DNA of 64,000 nt. Source: Variovorax boronicumulans. GTDB taxonomy: Bacteria > Pseudomonadota > Gammaproteobacteria > Burkholderiales > Burkholderiaceae_C. The stretch is from positions 310,001 to 374,000 of the forward strand of contig NZ_JAUSSG010000003.1 of NCBI RefSeq assembly GCF_030812215.1, read 5' to 3'. This document shows positions 47,929-57,959 of this stretch, piece by piece. How positions within the stretch are numbered: the stretch's first letter is position 1; each line of letters starts with the position of its first letter. Both the position numbers and the translations under genes were made by a program. Under the pieces are notes generated by a model. The model ran no database searches. It was not told the DNA's origin and worked only from the letters and a program-made list of their open reading frames with translations.

Positions 47929-48795
47929 ATGCAAGCACTACTCGAAACCATCGCAGGCGGGCTGATGCTCGGCGCGCTCTATGCCCTCTTCGGGCTGGGC
48001 CTGAGCCTGAGCCTCGGCGTGATGAAGATGATCAACATCGCGCACGGCGACCTGATCGTCCTGGGCGCCTACCTGTGCAGCACGGTGATGCAGCTCCTGG
48101 GCATAGGTCCGTTCATCTCGTTGCTCGCCGTGGTCCCGATGATGTTCGTCATCGGCTATGCGCTGCAGAGGGTCCTGCTCAATCGCGTGGTGGGCAGGGG
48201 AGCGCTTTCGCCGCTGCTGCTGACCTTCGGGCTCTCGATCGTCCTGCAGAACCTCCTGCAGGAGGCCTATACGGCCGATACGCGCAGCCTCCAGGCCGGC
48301 GAGTTCGCCCTGCAGGGATTCGACCTGGGCGGGGTGTCCATAGGCCTGCTGCCGCTCGTCTCGACGTTGATCAGTGTGGCCATCTTCGCGGGCACCAGCT
48401 GGTTGATCGGCCACTCGCATCTGGGCCGGCAGGCGCGCGCCGTCGCGGACGACCCCGGCACCGCGCGGCTGGTCGGCGTCGACGACCGCAACTTCTTCGC
48501 GCTGGTCACCGGCTTCGTCCTCGCCGTGATCGCGCTCGCATCGGTGATGTACGGCATCAGGACGCCGTTCTCCCCCACGGCCGGGCCCGAGCGCCTGCTG
48601 TACTCCTTCGAGGCCGTTGTGCTCGGCGGCCTCGGCAATGTCTGGGGCACGTTCGTCGGTGGCTTGATCATCGGCGTGGCGCAGCTCCTTGGTGCCAAGG
48701 TGTCGTCGGGCCTCGGCCCGTTCTTCGGACACCTCGTCTTCCTGATCGCGTTGCTGGCACGCCCGCAAGGGCTTTTCGGAAAGGGTTCGCGATGA
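47929..48795 (+). CDS. ABC transporter permease (LivH-like)
   Basis: 288 residues, about 8 membrane segments. Family motifs: GLSLSLGVMKMINIAHGDLI near the N-terminus, the coupling loop RAVADDPGTARLVGVDDR, and AVVLGGLGNVWGTFVGG. Overlaps the LivM gene by four bases (ATGA). Confidence 0.91.
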   Translation: MQALLETIAGGLMLGALYALFGLGLSLSLGVMKMINIAHGDLIVLGAYLCSTVMQLLGIGPFISLLAVVPMMFVIGYALQRVLLNRVVGRGALSPLLLTFGLSIVLQNLLQEAYTADTRSLQAGEFALQGFDLGGVSIGLLPLVSTLISVAIFAGTSWLIGHSHLGRQARAVADDPGTARLVGVDDRNFFALVTGFVLAVIALASVMYGIRTPFSPTAGPERLLYSFEAVVLGGLGNVWGTFVGGLIIGVAQLLGAKVSSGLGPFFGHLVFLIALLARPQGLFGKGSR

Positions 48796-49793
48796 ACTCG
48801 GTCGCACTGATGAATGGGGCCCGGCCGCGCAAGGCGGGCAGGGCGGTCGCTGGCGTCGCGTTGCTCGCCGTGCTGGGCGCCCTGGCCTTGGCGCCGTGGT
48901 TCACGAGCTTCGCAACCCAACGCCTCCTCGTGGAAGTCTTCACCGTCTTCGCGATGGCGCTGGCCTGGAACCTGCTCGCAGGCTACGGCGGGCTGGTCGT
49001 CGTGGGGCACCAGATGTTTGTCGGCGTGGGGGCCTATGCCCTTTTCGCCCTGTCCAACAGGTTGGGAATCAACCCTTGGATGATGCTGCCGCTCGCGACC
49101 GCGGCGACCGCATTCTTCGCATTGCTGAGCGCGCTGCCGATGTTTCGGCTCAGCGGCGCGCATTTCGCGGTGGGGACATGGGTGCTCGCGGAAATGCTGC
49201 GGATCCTGACGCTGAACAACGAATGGCTGGGAGCAGGCGGCGGCATGCCGCTCGAGGCCCTCGGGAGCTTCGATCGTTGGACGCGCAACGCGGGTGTCTA
49301 TTGGTCCGCGCTCATCACCGGCGTCGGCGCGCTCTTCATCGCCCGCCTGATGCTCAGGGGCAAGCTGGGCCTGGCGCTGATGAGCGTGAGGGACTCGGAG
49401 GCCGCCGCGGCCGCATCCGGCGTTTCGATCCAGCGGGCCAAGCTCGCGCTGTGGGTCATCGCCGGCTCCATCACCGGGCTCGCGGGAGCAGTGGCCTACA
49501 TGAACACGCTGCAGGTGACGCCGGATGCGACCTTCTCGTTGAATTGGTCCGCTGCCGCCATCTTCATTGCAGTCCTGGGCGGTATCGGGACACTGGAAGG
49601 CCCGATCCTGGGAACGATCCTTTACTTCCTCTTGCGCGAGTCCTTCGCCAGCTACGGCTCGTGGTATTTCATCGGCCTCGGGTCGCTGGCCATCGCCACC
49701 ATGGTGTTCGCACCCGGCGGCGCCTGGAGCCTCGTCACCCGGCGATGGGCCATCGATCCTTTTGGCGTGCGACGCGACATGCCTCGCCGCTGA
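48792..49793 (+). CDS. ABC transporter permease (LivM-like)
   Basis: 333 residues, about 9 membrane segments. Motifs: NLLAGYGGLVVVGHQMFVGV, FRLSGAHFAVGTWVLAEMLR, the coupling loop MSVRDSEAAAAASGVS, and VLGGIGTLEGPILGT. It completes a five-subunit importer whose ATPases and permeases are, unlike in the first importer of the island, all separate proteins. The nitrilase gene follows after 45 bases. Confidence 0.91.
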   Translation: MNSVALMNGARPRKAGRAVAGVALLAVLGALALAPWFTSFATQRLLVEVFTVFAMALAWNLLAGYGGLVVVGHQMFVGVGAYALFALSNRLGINPWMMLPLATAATAFFALLSALPMFRLSGAHFAVGTWVLAEMLRILTLNNEWLGAGGGMPLEALGSFDRWTRNAGVYWSALITGVGALFIARLMLRGKLGLALMSVRDSEAAAAASGVSIQRAKLALWVIAGSITGLAGAVAYMNTLQVTPDATFSLNWSAAAIFIAVLGGIGTLEGPILGTILYFLLRESFASYGSWYFIGLGSLAIATMVFAPGGAWSLVTRRWAIDPFGVRRDMPRR

Positions 49794-49838
49794 CCTCATC
49801 CCCTTCAGTTCAGTTCACTTCCGGTCAAGGAAATCCAG

Positions 49839-50852
49839 ATGTCCGAAACAGCATTCAAGGTCGCCGTCGTCCAGGCTTCCCCGGTCTTTCTCGACGCGAT
49901 GGCGTCAACGGAAAAAGCCATCGGCCTCATTGCCGAAGCAGGCGCAAAAGGCGCCAAGCTCGTGGCCTTTCCCGAAGTTTTCATCCCGGGCTATCCGTGG
50001 TGGCTGTGGCTCGGAACGCCTGCATGGGGGATGCAGTTCGTCTCCAGGTACCACGCAAATTCGCTCCGGTCCGACGGACCGGAACTCGCGGCAATCGCCG
50101 CGGCTGCCAAGAGGTCGGACATCAATGTAGTGATCGGTTTTTCCGAAATCGAGGGTGGATCCCTGTACCTCAGCCAGGCGCTCATCAGTGACAAGGGCGA
50201 GATGGTGTTCAAGCGCCGGAAGCTGAAACCCACGCACGTCGAGCGCACGTTGTTCGGCGAGGGCGATGGATCGGACTTCCAGGTCGCCGACAGCAGCGTT
50301 GGCCGGCTGGGTGCGTTGTGCTGCGCGGAGCACATCCAACCGCTCTCCAAGTACGCGATGTACTCGATGCACGAACAAGTGCACGTCGCTTCCTGGCCGT
50401 CGTTCACGCTGTACCGCGGCAAGGCCTTTGCGCTTGGCCATGAGGTCAATCTCTCCGCCAGTCAGATCTACGCGCTGGAAGGGGGCTGCTACGTGCTTCA
50501 CGCGAGTGCGGTCACCGGACAAGACATGTTCGACGTGTTGTGCGATACGCCTGAGCGAGCGGAGTTGCTCAATGCCGACGGAGCCAAGCCTGGTGGCGGC
50601 TACTCGATGATCTTCGGACCGGATGGACAGCCATTGGTGGCACACATGCCTCAGGACCAGGAGGGCCTGCTCTACGCAGACATCGATCTCGCCAACATTG
50701 CCGTGGCCAAGGCGGCTTACGACCCCTCGGGCCACTACGCTCGCGGCGACGTCGTACGCCTCATGGTCAACAAGAACCCCCGCCGAACGAGCATCAGTTT
50801 TGGAGAGGGCGTCACCGATGGGGCGCAATGGACAGAAGCCAAGCCAGATTGA
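49839..50852 (+). CDS. Arylacetonitrilase-type nitrilase (candidate mandelonitrile hydrolase)
   Basis: 337 residues. Hydrolyses nitriles to carboxylic acids and ammonia, with some amide. The catalytic triad is Glu46 ([11 protein letters not shown]), Lys128 ([13 protein letters not shown]) and Cys162 ([11 protein letters not shown]). Most nitrilases have Trp after the catalytic Cys; here it is Ala163 with an extra Cys161 before it, as I recall for the Pseudomonas fluorescens EBC191 arylacetonitrilase, which acts on mandelonitrile and releases much amide. [15 protein letters not shown] also fits arylacetonitrilases. It ends an ABC importer operon in an island with mandelate dehydrogenase and benzoylformate decarboxylase, so the expected product is (4-hydroxy)mandelate. 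AAGGAA precedes ATG 49839. Confidence 0.92.
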   Translation: MSETAFKVAVVQASPVFLDAMASTEKAIGLIAEAGAKGAKLVAFPEVFIPGYPWWLWLGTPAWGMQFVSRYHANSLRSDGPELAAIAAAAKRSDINVVIGFSEIEGGSLYLSQALISDKGEMVFKRRKLKPTHVERTLFGEGDGSDFQVADSSVGRLGALCCAEHIQPLSKYAMYSMHEQVHVASWPSFTLYRGKAFALGHEVNLSASQIYALEGGCYVLHASAVTGQDMFDVLCDTPERAELLNADGAKPGGGYSMIFGPDGQPLVAHMPQDQEGLLYADIDLANIAVAKAAYDPSGHYARGDVVRLMVNKNPRRTSISFGEGVTDGAQWTEAKPD

Positions 50853-51195
50853 ATTCCTTTGCTATCGCCGATGGCGTGCCATGCGCGGGCAGCGGCATGA
50901 CCATGCGTATCTGGCCCCGAGGATAGAAAAGCTCCGTTCTCAGCCGGCCAAAGAGCCTTCGCACGCCGCGTTGTCAGGCGAGCATTCCTCGCGAATATCG
51001 AGCGAATCAGCTTCGTGCTTCCGGGATGTCCGCCGCTGTTCAGCGTGTTGCGCGAGGGGGCGCATCTCAAGACTTTCTCGTGCATTTCTGTTGCGTCGAG
51101 ATTCCCATGATTGGTGTTTCTTGAAGCTGTGGGTCAAGTTGGAGAAATTTCAAAGAAGGCAGTCTCGATCCTGGCAACAAAAAGAAAGAATCTTC
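50853..51195. other. Intergenic region between nitrilase and LysR genes
   Basis: 343 bases. No convincing reading frame was found, and no clear terminator after the nitrilase gene. The last part (51150-51195) is A-rich and would hold the leader of the LysR gene. Confidence 0.45.
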
Positions 51196-52110
51196 GTGCT
51201 CGATCTGAATGAAGTGGCAATGTTCGTACAAGTGGCGCGCTACGGCAGCTTTGCCGAGGCCGCGCGACGGTTGCGCATGCCTACCGCCACGGTGAGCCGG
51301 CGCATCCAGCAACTTGAAGCGCGGTTGGGCACGCGGTTGATGCAGCGCTCGACCCGCAAGCTCGCGCTGACGAGCGCGGGCGAATCTTTCCATGAGCGAT
51401 GCGGCCCGGCAGTCGAGGAACTCATCGAAGCCGGTCAACTGCATGTGGCGGAAAACGCGGAGCCCCGCGGCATGGTGCGCGTTGCTGCTCCAGCCGGCTT
51501 CTTCGATTTCTTCCAGATGGAATGGGTGGAGAAGTTTCTGGCCAAGCATCCACTTGTGCGCCTGGACTTCGTGCTCAGTGACCTCCTGGTCGATCTGATT
51601 GCCGAGCGCATCGATGTCGCATTTCGCGGTGGACCCTTGCAAGACTCCAGTCAGGTGATCCGGCGAATCTTCGCGAGCTACGGCGAACTGATCGCCAGCC
51701 CTTCCTACCTGGCGGCGCATGGCATGCCCGCCGACCTGGAAGAACTGCGCGCGCATGAGTGCGTGGTGCAGTCCAATGCCGGTGGCTGCGTCACGTGGCA
51801 CTTGCAGGACATCGATGGCATGCAGAAGGAGGTGCGCGTGAGAGGGCGTTTCAGCAGCAACGCACAAGAGGTTCTGCGCAAGGCCGCGTGCGCCGGCCTT
51901 GGCATCGCGGCGCTGCCGTCGGTCCTGACTGCATCAGATATCGCGGCGGGCAGACTGGTGCGGGTGCTGCCGCAGTACACGCGGGCCGGTCACGGACTGA
52001 GCGTTGTCTATCCCAGCCGCCAGCAGCGCCCGCTGGCGGTAACAGCTTTCGCCGACATGGCTGTGGAGAAGCTCAGTCATCAGGATTGGGTACCAGCATC
52101 CAGTGCATAG
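51196..52110 (+). CDS. LysR-family transcriptional regulator
   Basis: 304 residues from GTG 51196 (start of LDLNEVAMFVQVARYGSFAE); no in-frame ATG gives a full HTH. The winged HTH reads SFAEAARRLRMPTATVSRRI, as in the DsdA/PgrR-like LysR group, and the effector domain includes GIAALPSVLTASDIAAGRLV. It is co-directional with, and 343 bases downstream of, the nitrilase gene and is the fourth regulator of the island. No divergent partner lies next to it, so its target is uncertain. Confidence 0.88.
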   Translation: MLDLNEVAMFVQVARYGSFAEAARRLRMPTATVSRRIQQLEARLGTRLMQRSTRKLALTSAGESFHERCGPAVEELIEAGQLHVAENAEPRGMVRVAAPAGFFDFFQMEWVEKFLAKHPLVRLDFVLSDLLVDLIAERIDVAFRGGPLQDSSQVIRRIFASYGELIASPSYLAAHGMPADLEELRAHECVVQSNAGGCVTWHLQDIDGMQKEVRVRGRFSSNAQEVLRKAACAGLGIAALPSVLTASDIAAGRLVRVLPQYTRAGHGLSVVYPSRQQRPLAVTAFADMAVEKLSHQDWVPASSA

Positions 52111-52297
52111 CGCTCAGAGACTGTGCGCCCGCAGGGACCTCCCCGCTACGGGCGTTCCGTTGAAGAACCGCGGGCAAAAGCAAGGGCCGATTGATTTCAC
52201 CGGCTTCGGATTCCCGAGGCGCCTTGGGCTCGATGCGCGATCCCAGGAGCCGCAGCGCTCGAACAGAACGCTCGGTCCGCGGTGAGCCGCTGGCGAC

Positions 52298-54958
52298 CTA
52301 TGGCATTTCCCGTGCGCTGACCGGATCGGCCGTAGGCGGCAGCGCCCCACGCAGCGGGCTGGTCGCAAGCTTGCGCGTATCGGGCAGCGGCTGCGGCGGC
52401 GGAATGAGTTGCGTGCCTTCCATGCGGGTGCTGCCCGCGCCGCGGTTGCTCGAGCGCTGCAGCGTCGCATCTGGCAGCAGCGGCGCGGCGTTCACCCCGC
52501 GCAGCATGATGTTGTCGGTGCTGGGCTGCGTCTGCAGCTGCTGGCCGCGAATCTCGTCGTAGCGGTCGTAGGCGAAGGCCTCGGTCGAGGCGCCGTCGCG
52601 CATCACTGCGGGACGCAGGAACATCATCAGGTTGCTCTTGCTGCGCGTGCGGTTCTCGTTCTTGAACAGGTTGCCCAGCACCGGGACGTCGCCGGCCAGC
52701 GGCACCTTCTCGATGTTGTTGCTGTAGGTGTCCGACAGCAGGCCGCCCAGCATGATGAGGCCGCCATCTTCCACCAGCACGCTCGATTCGATCGAGCGCT
52801 TGTTGGTGGTCGGGCCATTGGGGTTGCTCAGCGAGTTTTGATCGACGGTCGAGGCCTCCTGGAAGATCGTCATGCGCACGGTGCCGTTCTCGTTGATGGT
52901 CGGGCGCACGCGCAGCGTGAGACCCACGTCCTTGCGCTCGACCGTGGTGAACGGGTTGACGCCCACCGAGCCCGAGGTGCTGGCGTACGAGCCGGTAGGG
53001 AAGGGCACGTTCTGGCCGATGATGATCCTGGCTTCTTCGTTGTCCAGCGTCAGCAGGTTGGGCGTGGAGAGCACATTCGCATCGCCATCGCTGTTGAAGA
53101 AGTTGGCGATCGCGCCCAGGATGTACTGGCCGCCGATCTTGCCGGCGATGCCCAGGTTCAGCCCCGGCTGGATCGAGGAGGCCAGCCCGGCGGCATTGCG
53201 GGTGGCCAGCGCCTGGGTCAGCGCCAGGATGTTCGACTTGTTCAGGCTGGAGTTGGTGCCGATGACCGCGTTGTTGCCCAGCGCGCTTTGCCACTGCACG
53301 CCGAAGTTCGCGGCCTTGTTCGCGCTCACCTCGACGATCAGCGCCTCGATCATCACCTGCGCGCGCCGGCCGTCGAGCTTGTCGATCACCGCGCGCATCT
53401 GGCGGTACTGCGGTTCGGGCGCCGTGATGATCAGCGAGTTGGTCGACGGGTCGGCCTGGATCTGGCCGCCGGTGGACGGCTGGTTGGCGTTGTTGAGCGG
53501 CGCATTGGCGGCCGGCGAACCGCTTTGTCCGCTGCCGCTCATGCTGCTCTGGTTGTTGGGCTGGAAGCTGGTCTGCTGCGGTGCGGGGCTGCCGCCGCCA
53601 CCGGTGGCGCCGGGCGTGCCCGGCGTGGCCTGCTGGTTCGCCGCCATCGCTGCGCGCAGCGTGGCCGCCAGGCGCACCGCATCGGCGTTCTTCAGGTAGA
53701 CCACGTAGATGTTGCCGGCCAGGCCGTTGCTGCTTTCCGCGGGCGGACGATCGAGCTTCTCGACCAGCGTGCGAACCAGTTGCGCGCGCGCAGGGTTGGC
53801 CGCGCGCATGAGCACCGAATTGCTGCGCGGGTCGGCCAGCAGCGTGGTTCGGAACGATGCGTCGGCACCGCCCGGTGCTTCGCTGACGCTCGGCGCGCCC
53901 GACGCACCGCCCTCGATGAGCCGCTGTACCAGCGGAATCAGGTCGGTGGCGATCGAGTACTTCAACGGGATGACCTCGACATCGGACGCATTCGGCACAT
54001 CGAGCGCCGCGATGATGCGCGCGAGCCGGCGCATGTTGTCGGCGTAGTCGGTGATCACGAGCGAGTTGTTGCCCGGGTTCACATTGATGGGGTTGTTCGG
54101 CGGAATCAGCGGACGCAGCACCGGCAACAGGCTGTTGGGCGACTCGTGGTTGAGCCGGAAGATCTGCGTGACGACCTGGTTGCTGGCCGACGCCGACACG
54201 GCGCCGATGGAGGTGTTCACGGCGACGCTGTGCAGCTTGGCGTAGGCTTCGGGCAGCACCTTGTAGAGGCCCTCGGTCTCCAGCACCGCAAAGCCTTGCA
54301 GACGCAGCGCCGCAGCGAACTGATTGAAGGCGGCTGCCGGCTGTACGGCGCGGTCGGTCACGAGGTCCATCGTGCCCTTCACGCGCGGATCGACCACCAC
54401 ATTGCGCCCGGTGACCACCGCCATGGTGCGCGCCACGGCCTCGATGTCGGCGTTGGAGAAATTGAGCGTGATCGGGCTGCTGCGAGCAGCAGGCGCTGGC
54501 GCGGCATCGACCGGCGCGGGCGCTTCCACCGTCCGTGTCTCGGCTGCGGCAACCGCCTGCAGCGTGACCCGCACCGAATTGCCGTGCAGCTCCGCCGCGT
54601 ACTGCACCGGCTGCCGGAGATTCAACACCACCCGGCTGCGCTCGCCGGCCTGCACCACATGGATCGAGCGCAGGTTGGGCTGATTCACTTCGATGGCTGC
54701 CCGCCCGACATCGTTGGTGGCACCTAGGAAGTCCAGTGCGATGCGCGCGGGAGTCGCGACCGAAAAACTGCTGGGCACGGCGGCGAGCGGTCGTGCCAGG
54801 TCGATCTGGATCACCTCCGCGCCCTGTTGCATGGCGCTCGTGACCGCCTTGATCGCGTTCTGCGCAGAGGCGCTGCCGAGCGCGCCGGCCGCAAGCAGAC
54901 CCAGGCACACGGCCCGGAGCCTGAACCGAAGAGCGCCCCGTGCGCCGAGGTCTTTCAC
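52298..54958 (-). CDS. gspD: GspD-type secretin with an N-terminal AMIN domain
   Basis: 886 residues from GTG 54958; this start puts the signal peptide (RFRLRAVCLGLLAAGALGSASA) at the N-terminus, whereas earlier in-frame starts (GTG 55087, ATG 55186) add about 43-76 unlikely residues. Order: AMIN domain (about 36-135, usually found in PilQ and amidases, peptidoglycan-binding), Pro/Ala linker, N0 (about 162-240, LNFSNADIEAVARTMAVVTG), N1, N2 and N3 repeats with a Gly/Asn/Ser-rich insertion in N3, then the secretin gate (VMIEALIVEVSANKAANFGV to VPLAGDVPVLGNLFKN). It forms the outer-membrane pore of a type II secretion system. No other gsp genes adjoin it here. The AMIN-GspD arrangement is unusual for a T2SS secretin. 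Confidence 0.88.
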   Translation of the reverse strand: MKDLGARGALRFRLRAVCLGLLAAGALGSASAQNAIKAVTSAMQQGAEVIQIDLARPLAAVPSSFSVATPARIALDFLGATNDVGRAAIEVNQPNLRSIHVVQAGERSRVVLNLRQPVQYAAELHGNSVRVTLQAVAAAETRTVEAPAPVDAAPAPAARSSPITLNFSNADIEAVARTMAVVTGRNVVVDPRVKGTMDLVTDRAVQPAAAFNQFAAALRLQGFAVLETEGLYKVLPEAYAKLHSVAVNTSIGAVSASASNQVVTQIFRLNHESPNSLLPVLRPLIPPNNPINVNPGNNSLVITDYADNMRRLARIIAALDVPNASDVEVIPLKYSIATDLIPLVQRLIEGGASGAPSVSEAPGGADASFRTTLLADPRSNSVLMRAANPARAQLVRTLVEKLDRPPAESSNGLAGNIYVVYLKNADAVRLAATLRAAMAANQQATPGTPGATGGGGSPAPQQTSFQPNNQSSMSGSGQSGSPAANAPLNNANQPSTGGQIQADPSTNSLIITAPEPQYRQMRAVIDKLDGRRAQVMIEALIVEVSANKAANFGVQWQSALGNNAVIGTNSSLNKSNILALTQALATRNAAGLASSIQPGLNLGIAGKIGGQYILGAIANFFNSDGDANVLSTPNLLTLDNEEARIIIGQNVPFPTGSYASTSGSVGVNPFTTVERKDVGLTLRVRPTINENGTVRMTIFQEASTVDQNSLSNPNGPTTNKRSIESSVLVEDGGLIMLGGLLSDTYSNNIEKVPLAGDVPVLGNLFKNENRTRSKSNLMMFLRPAVMRDGASTEAFAYDRYDEIRGQQLQTQPSTDNIMLRGVNAAPLLPDATLQRSSNRGAGSTRMEGTQLIPPPQPLPDTRKLATSPLRGALPPTADPVSAREMP

Positions 54959-55834
54959 TGGCGGGCGGTTCGTCTCAGATCGAATGGCCGGGCACCAAGA
55001 GGAATCATTGCGGCACACAGCAGCCGCAGGGGAAAAGGGAGCATGGGGTAAGACGCCAACGGCGGTTTGAATTTCGATGTCGATCACACGCCGTTGCTGT
55101 CTCGCCGACCCTTGGGGGGCGCATTCGCATCCACCGCCCTGCATCGCTCGCAAGGGATTCGGTTCTTGCGAGCGATGCGGACCCATGTGTCATTCGGTAA
55201 CCTTGCGTGCTGATTGTTTACTGAAACGTGGACCTTTCGTTAGCCATGAAAAATGGAATTCAGACGCTCATTTTTCGAGGCAATCGCCAGGGGCGCCGGA
55301 TGCCGGCACCAAGCGCTCTGAAGTCGAGGCCCTGCCATGGTGGGGTGCCCGATTTCTGGTGAAACCGAATCGCCACGGGATTCGTGCGGTGGACGGTCGC
55401 CGAGCCGGCGGAGCCCCAGCAACAGGTTCTTCAGCCATTTGCCGCTGCCGGAAGAACTCCTTCGTGAGCGCGAGTCTTTCGCTGTCGTCATCTCATCGGA
55501 TTGGCGCCGGGCCGAAAGAGACGAGCCTGCGAGCGGAACGGGCCAGACACGCTCCTTCGCCGACAAGCCCATCTACTGTCACGCGGCCCCCGGGGCCGAA
55601 GTGGGGAGGCCCGCGCCGCCGAAGCATCATCTGCCACGACCTGCTCGAAAACCACATGAAGCTCTGCATCGAGCCCGAGTTGCAGCATCACGGCGCGGGG
55701 GCGCGCATGTAATCTCGTGCGCACGATCACGGTGCCGGAAGCGGCTGGGCACACCGATGGTCCTGATGGCCGACCGCGCGCGCCGCCGCCGAGAGCAATC
55801 TGCCCGAGCCCTCGATCATGGAGTGATCACATCG
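54959..55834. other. Long intergenic region between the secretin and cyclodeaminase-family genes
   Basis: 876 bases separating divergent genes. Several open frames cross it on both strands, but their translations are Arg/Ser/Pro-rich and lack ribosome-binding sites or recognisable motifs, so no gene is called. It may be decayed sequence. The last 30 bases carry GGAG for the gene at 55835. Confidence 0.5.
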
Positions 55835-56830
55835 ATGAAGACACTTTTGCTGAACAGAGAGGATGTGGGAAGCCTGATCTCCATGAAGGAAGTCATCGGG
55901 ACGGTGGAGGAGGCGTACAAGGCCTTCAACAGCGGCCAGGTGATTCAGCCGGCCTATACATGCATCCACCTGCCGCCACCGCGGGGCGAAATCGATTTCA
56001 AGCTGGCTTATTGCGAGACCAACGAGATCATCTCGATGAAGGCTTCGTCCGGGGGATTCCCGAACAACCCCACCGAGCACGGCGTGCCTAGCGGCATGGG
56101 AACCGTCCTTTTGTTCGACGCCAAAACCTGCGCGCTCATCTGCGTCATGGATGGCAGCCTCATCACCGGCCTGAGAACCGGCGCCGCCGGAGCCGTTTCG
56201 GTGAGGGCGCTGGCCCGCAAGAACGCGAAGACCATCACGTCTATCGGGACCGGCAATCAGGCCCGGATGCAGATCCGGGCGATCCGGGAGGTGATGACGA
56301 TCGAAAGCATCCACGCATGGGACGACCAACTCCAGGCACTCGCCCAATACAAGGCCGATATCGAGCGAGAGTTCGGCATCCCGGTGGTGACGGCACGCTC
56401 CAAACAAGACGCGGTGGAACAGGCGGACATCCTCGTCACCACCACCCGCGGCAAAGGTTCGTTGGTGGAGGCCGCCTGGGTGCGACCCGGCACGCACATC
56501 GTCGCCATCGGCACGGACACGCAAGGCAAGCAGGAACTGGAGCCGGAGATTTTCAGGAACGCAAAGATCGTCAACGATTCGATCGCGCAGTGCATCGAGA
56601 AGGGCGAAACCTGGCACCCGCTGCACAAGAACATCATCCACGGGGACGACATCCACGGCGAGATCGGCGAGATCCTGCTGGGCAGGAAACCGGGGCGCGA
56701 GACCGATGACGAGATCACGATCTTCGACGCCACGGGCATGGCCATCCAGGACAACACGACGGCGAACCTGATCTATCGCAACGCCATCGCCCGCAACACG
56801 GGCATGGCCTTCGAGTTCACGTGCCCATGA
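55835..56830 (+). CDS. Ornithine cyclodeaminase/mu-crystallin family protein
   Basis: 331 residues. NAD(P)-binding family that includes ornithine cyclodeaminase, alanine dehydrogenase, EutC and the iminosuccinate reductase BhcD. Visible motifs: substrate-side [14 protein letters not shown] and [24 protein letters not shown] sequence, the dinucleotide fold [15 protein letters not shown] (Gly-rich loop) and [17 protein letters not shown], followed by [15 protein letters not shown]. Its stop overlaps the start of a threonine-dehydratase-family gene (ATGA), so the two act together: known pairs of this composition are EutB/EutC (hydroxyectoine use) and BhcB/BhcD (beta-hydroxyaspartate cycle). The GTDTxGKQE segment reminds me of BhcD, but the choice is open. 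Confidence 0.85.
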   Translation: MKTLLLNREDVGSLISMKEVIGTVEEAYKAFNSGQVIQPAYTCIHLPPPRGEIDFKLAYCETNEIISMKASSGGFPNNPTEHGVPSGMGTVLLFDAKTCALICVMDGSLITGLRTGAAGAVSVRALARKNAKTITSIGTGNQARMQIRAIREVMTIESIHAWDDQLQALAQYKADIEREFGIPVVTARSKQDAVEQADILVTTTRGKGSLVEAAWVRPGTHIVAIGTDTQGKQELEPEIFRNAKIVNDSIAQCIEKGETWHPLHKNIIHGDDIHGEIGEILLGRKPGRETDDEITIFDATGMAIQDNTTANLIYRNAIARNTGMAFEFTCP

Positions 56831-57807
56831 CGCTCCCGCTTGAACACCCCACCCTCCGCGACATCCACCAGGCGCGGGAGCGGCTGAAACCGCACATCCG
56901 TCACACGCCCTTGCTGCGCGCCGAGAAGATGGAAACCACCCTCGGGTGCGAGGTGTACCTCAAGCCCGAGACGCTGCAGATCACCGGGGCCTTCAAGATC
57001 CGGGGCGCGCTGAACAAGGCCCTGTCGTTGCCCCGCGAGGCGATTGCCAACGGCATCATCGCCACGTCGTCAGGCAACCATGCACAGGGTCTGGCCTATG
57101 CCGCGCGGATGCTGGGTGTCAAGGCGCTTCTGGTGGTTCCCGTCACCACGCCGAAAATCAAGGTGGAGAGCACCCGGGCGCTCGGGGCGGAGGTGATTCT
57201 GTTTGACGGCGACACCGCGGCGCGATGGAAACGCGTTTACGAGATCGCGGCAGTCAACCACTACGCCGTCGTGCACGCATTCGAGGACCCCATGGTCATG
57301 GCGGGCCAGGGAACCATTGGCTGCGAAATCCTGGACGATCTGGCCGACGTGGACACTGTCATCATCCCCATGGGCGGCGGGGGGCTCATCTCCGGCATTG
57401 CCACCGCCATCAAGGAAACCAGGCCCTCCGTACGTGTGGTGGGTGCGGAACCAGCGCTGACACCCAAGTACTTCCATAGCCGTGTCAACAAGAAGCGCAC
57501 TTCACTGCCGCTGAAGAACACGATCGCCGACGGCTTGCGAATCAGTGTGCCGGGCTGGAACCCCTATCCCATCATCGAAAGGTACGTCGACGAGATCGTG
57601 CTGGTGGAGGACGAACACATCGTTGCTGGCATGCGCATGCTGGCCAAGGATGCCAAGCTGATCGCAGAGCCGGCTGCATCGATCGGCATTGGCGCCTTGC
57701 TGGCGGGTGGACTCACGGTGAAGCCGCGCGAGAAAGTCTGTGTGGTGTTGACAGGCGCCAATTGGGATCTGTGCGACCTTGCCGATGTTTTTCAAGACGG
57801 TGAATGA
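56827..57807 (+). CDS. PLP-dependent threonine/hydroxyaspartate dehydratase-family lyase
   Basis: 326 residues. Fold-type II PLP enzyme that eliminates water from a hydroxy-amino acid. PLP lysine is Lys57 (TGAFKIRGA); the carboxylate loop SSGNHAQG and phosphate-binding [11 protein letters not shown] are intact. There is no C-terminal ACT domain, so it resembles catabolic threonine dehydratase, serine racemase, 3-hydroxyaspartate dehydratase and EutB rather than biosynthetic IlvA. It is translationally coupled to the upstream cyclodeaminase-family gene. Chosen start ATG 56827; GTG 56821 is the alternative. The product imine or oxo acid may be reduced by the partner (inference). Confidence 0.87.
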   Translation: MTLPLEHPTLRDIHQARERLKPHIRHTPLLRAEKMETTLGCEVYLKPETLQITGAFKIRGALNKALSLPREAIANGIIATSSGNHAQGLAYAARMLGVKALLVVPVTTPKIKVESTRALGAEVILFDGDTAARWKRVYEIAAVNHYAVVHAFEDPMVMAGQGTIGCEILDDLADVDTVIIPMGGGGLISGIATAIKETRPSVRVVGAEPALTPKYFHSRVNKKRTSLPLKNTIADGLRISVPGWNPYPIIERYVDEIVLVEDEHIVAGMRMLAKDAKLIAEPAASIGIGALLAGGLTVKPREKVCVVLTGANWDLCDLADVFQDGE

Positions 57808-57855
57808 TCGTTCTCGAGTTCGAGGACGCATGCGATGGAAAGGCAGCGCCGCCAT

Positions 57856-57887
57856 CGCGGCCCTTCATGAGCACATGAAGGGCCGCG
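57856..57887. terminator. Perfect 14-bp hairpin between convergent operons
   Basis: CGCGGCCCTTCATG, loop AGCA, CATGAAGGGCCGCG: a fully matched 14-bp stem 48 bases after the dehydratase stop and 72 bases beyond the 3' end of the convergent oxidase gene. No long T-run follows on either side, but position and strength suggest a bidirectional terminator or transcript-end stabiliser. Confidence 0.65.
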
Positions 57888-57959
57888 CTTCTGCGGCCGA
57901 ATGCATCACGCCTTCGACGAGTTCGTGAACGGTGCTGCGACCGGGAACATGCGCGCGGC

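Noticed and set aside
55077..55712. Open frames (211 codons plus strand, 110 codons minus strand at 55240-55572) in the 876-base gap
   Set aside because: Compositionally biased, no ribosome-binding site, no motif.
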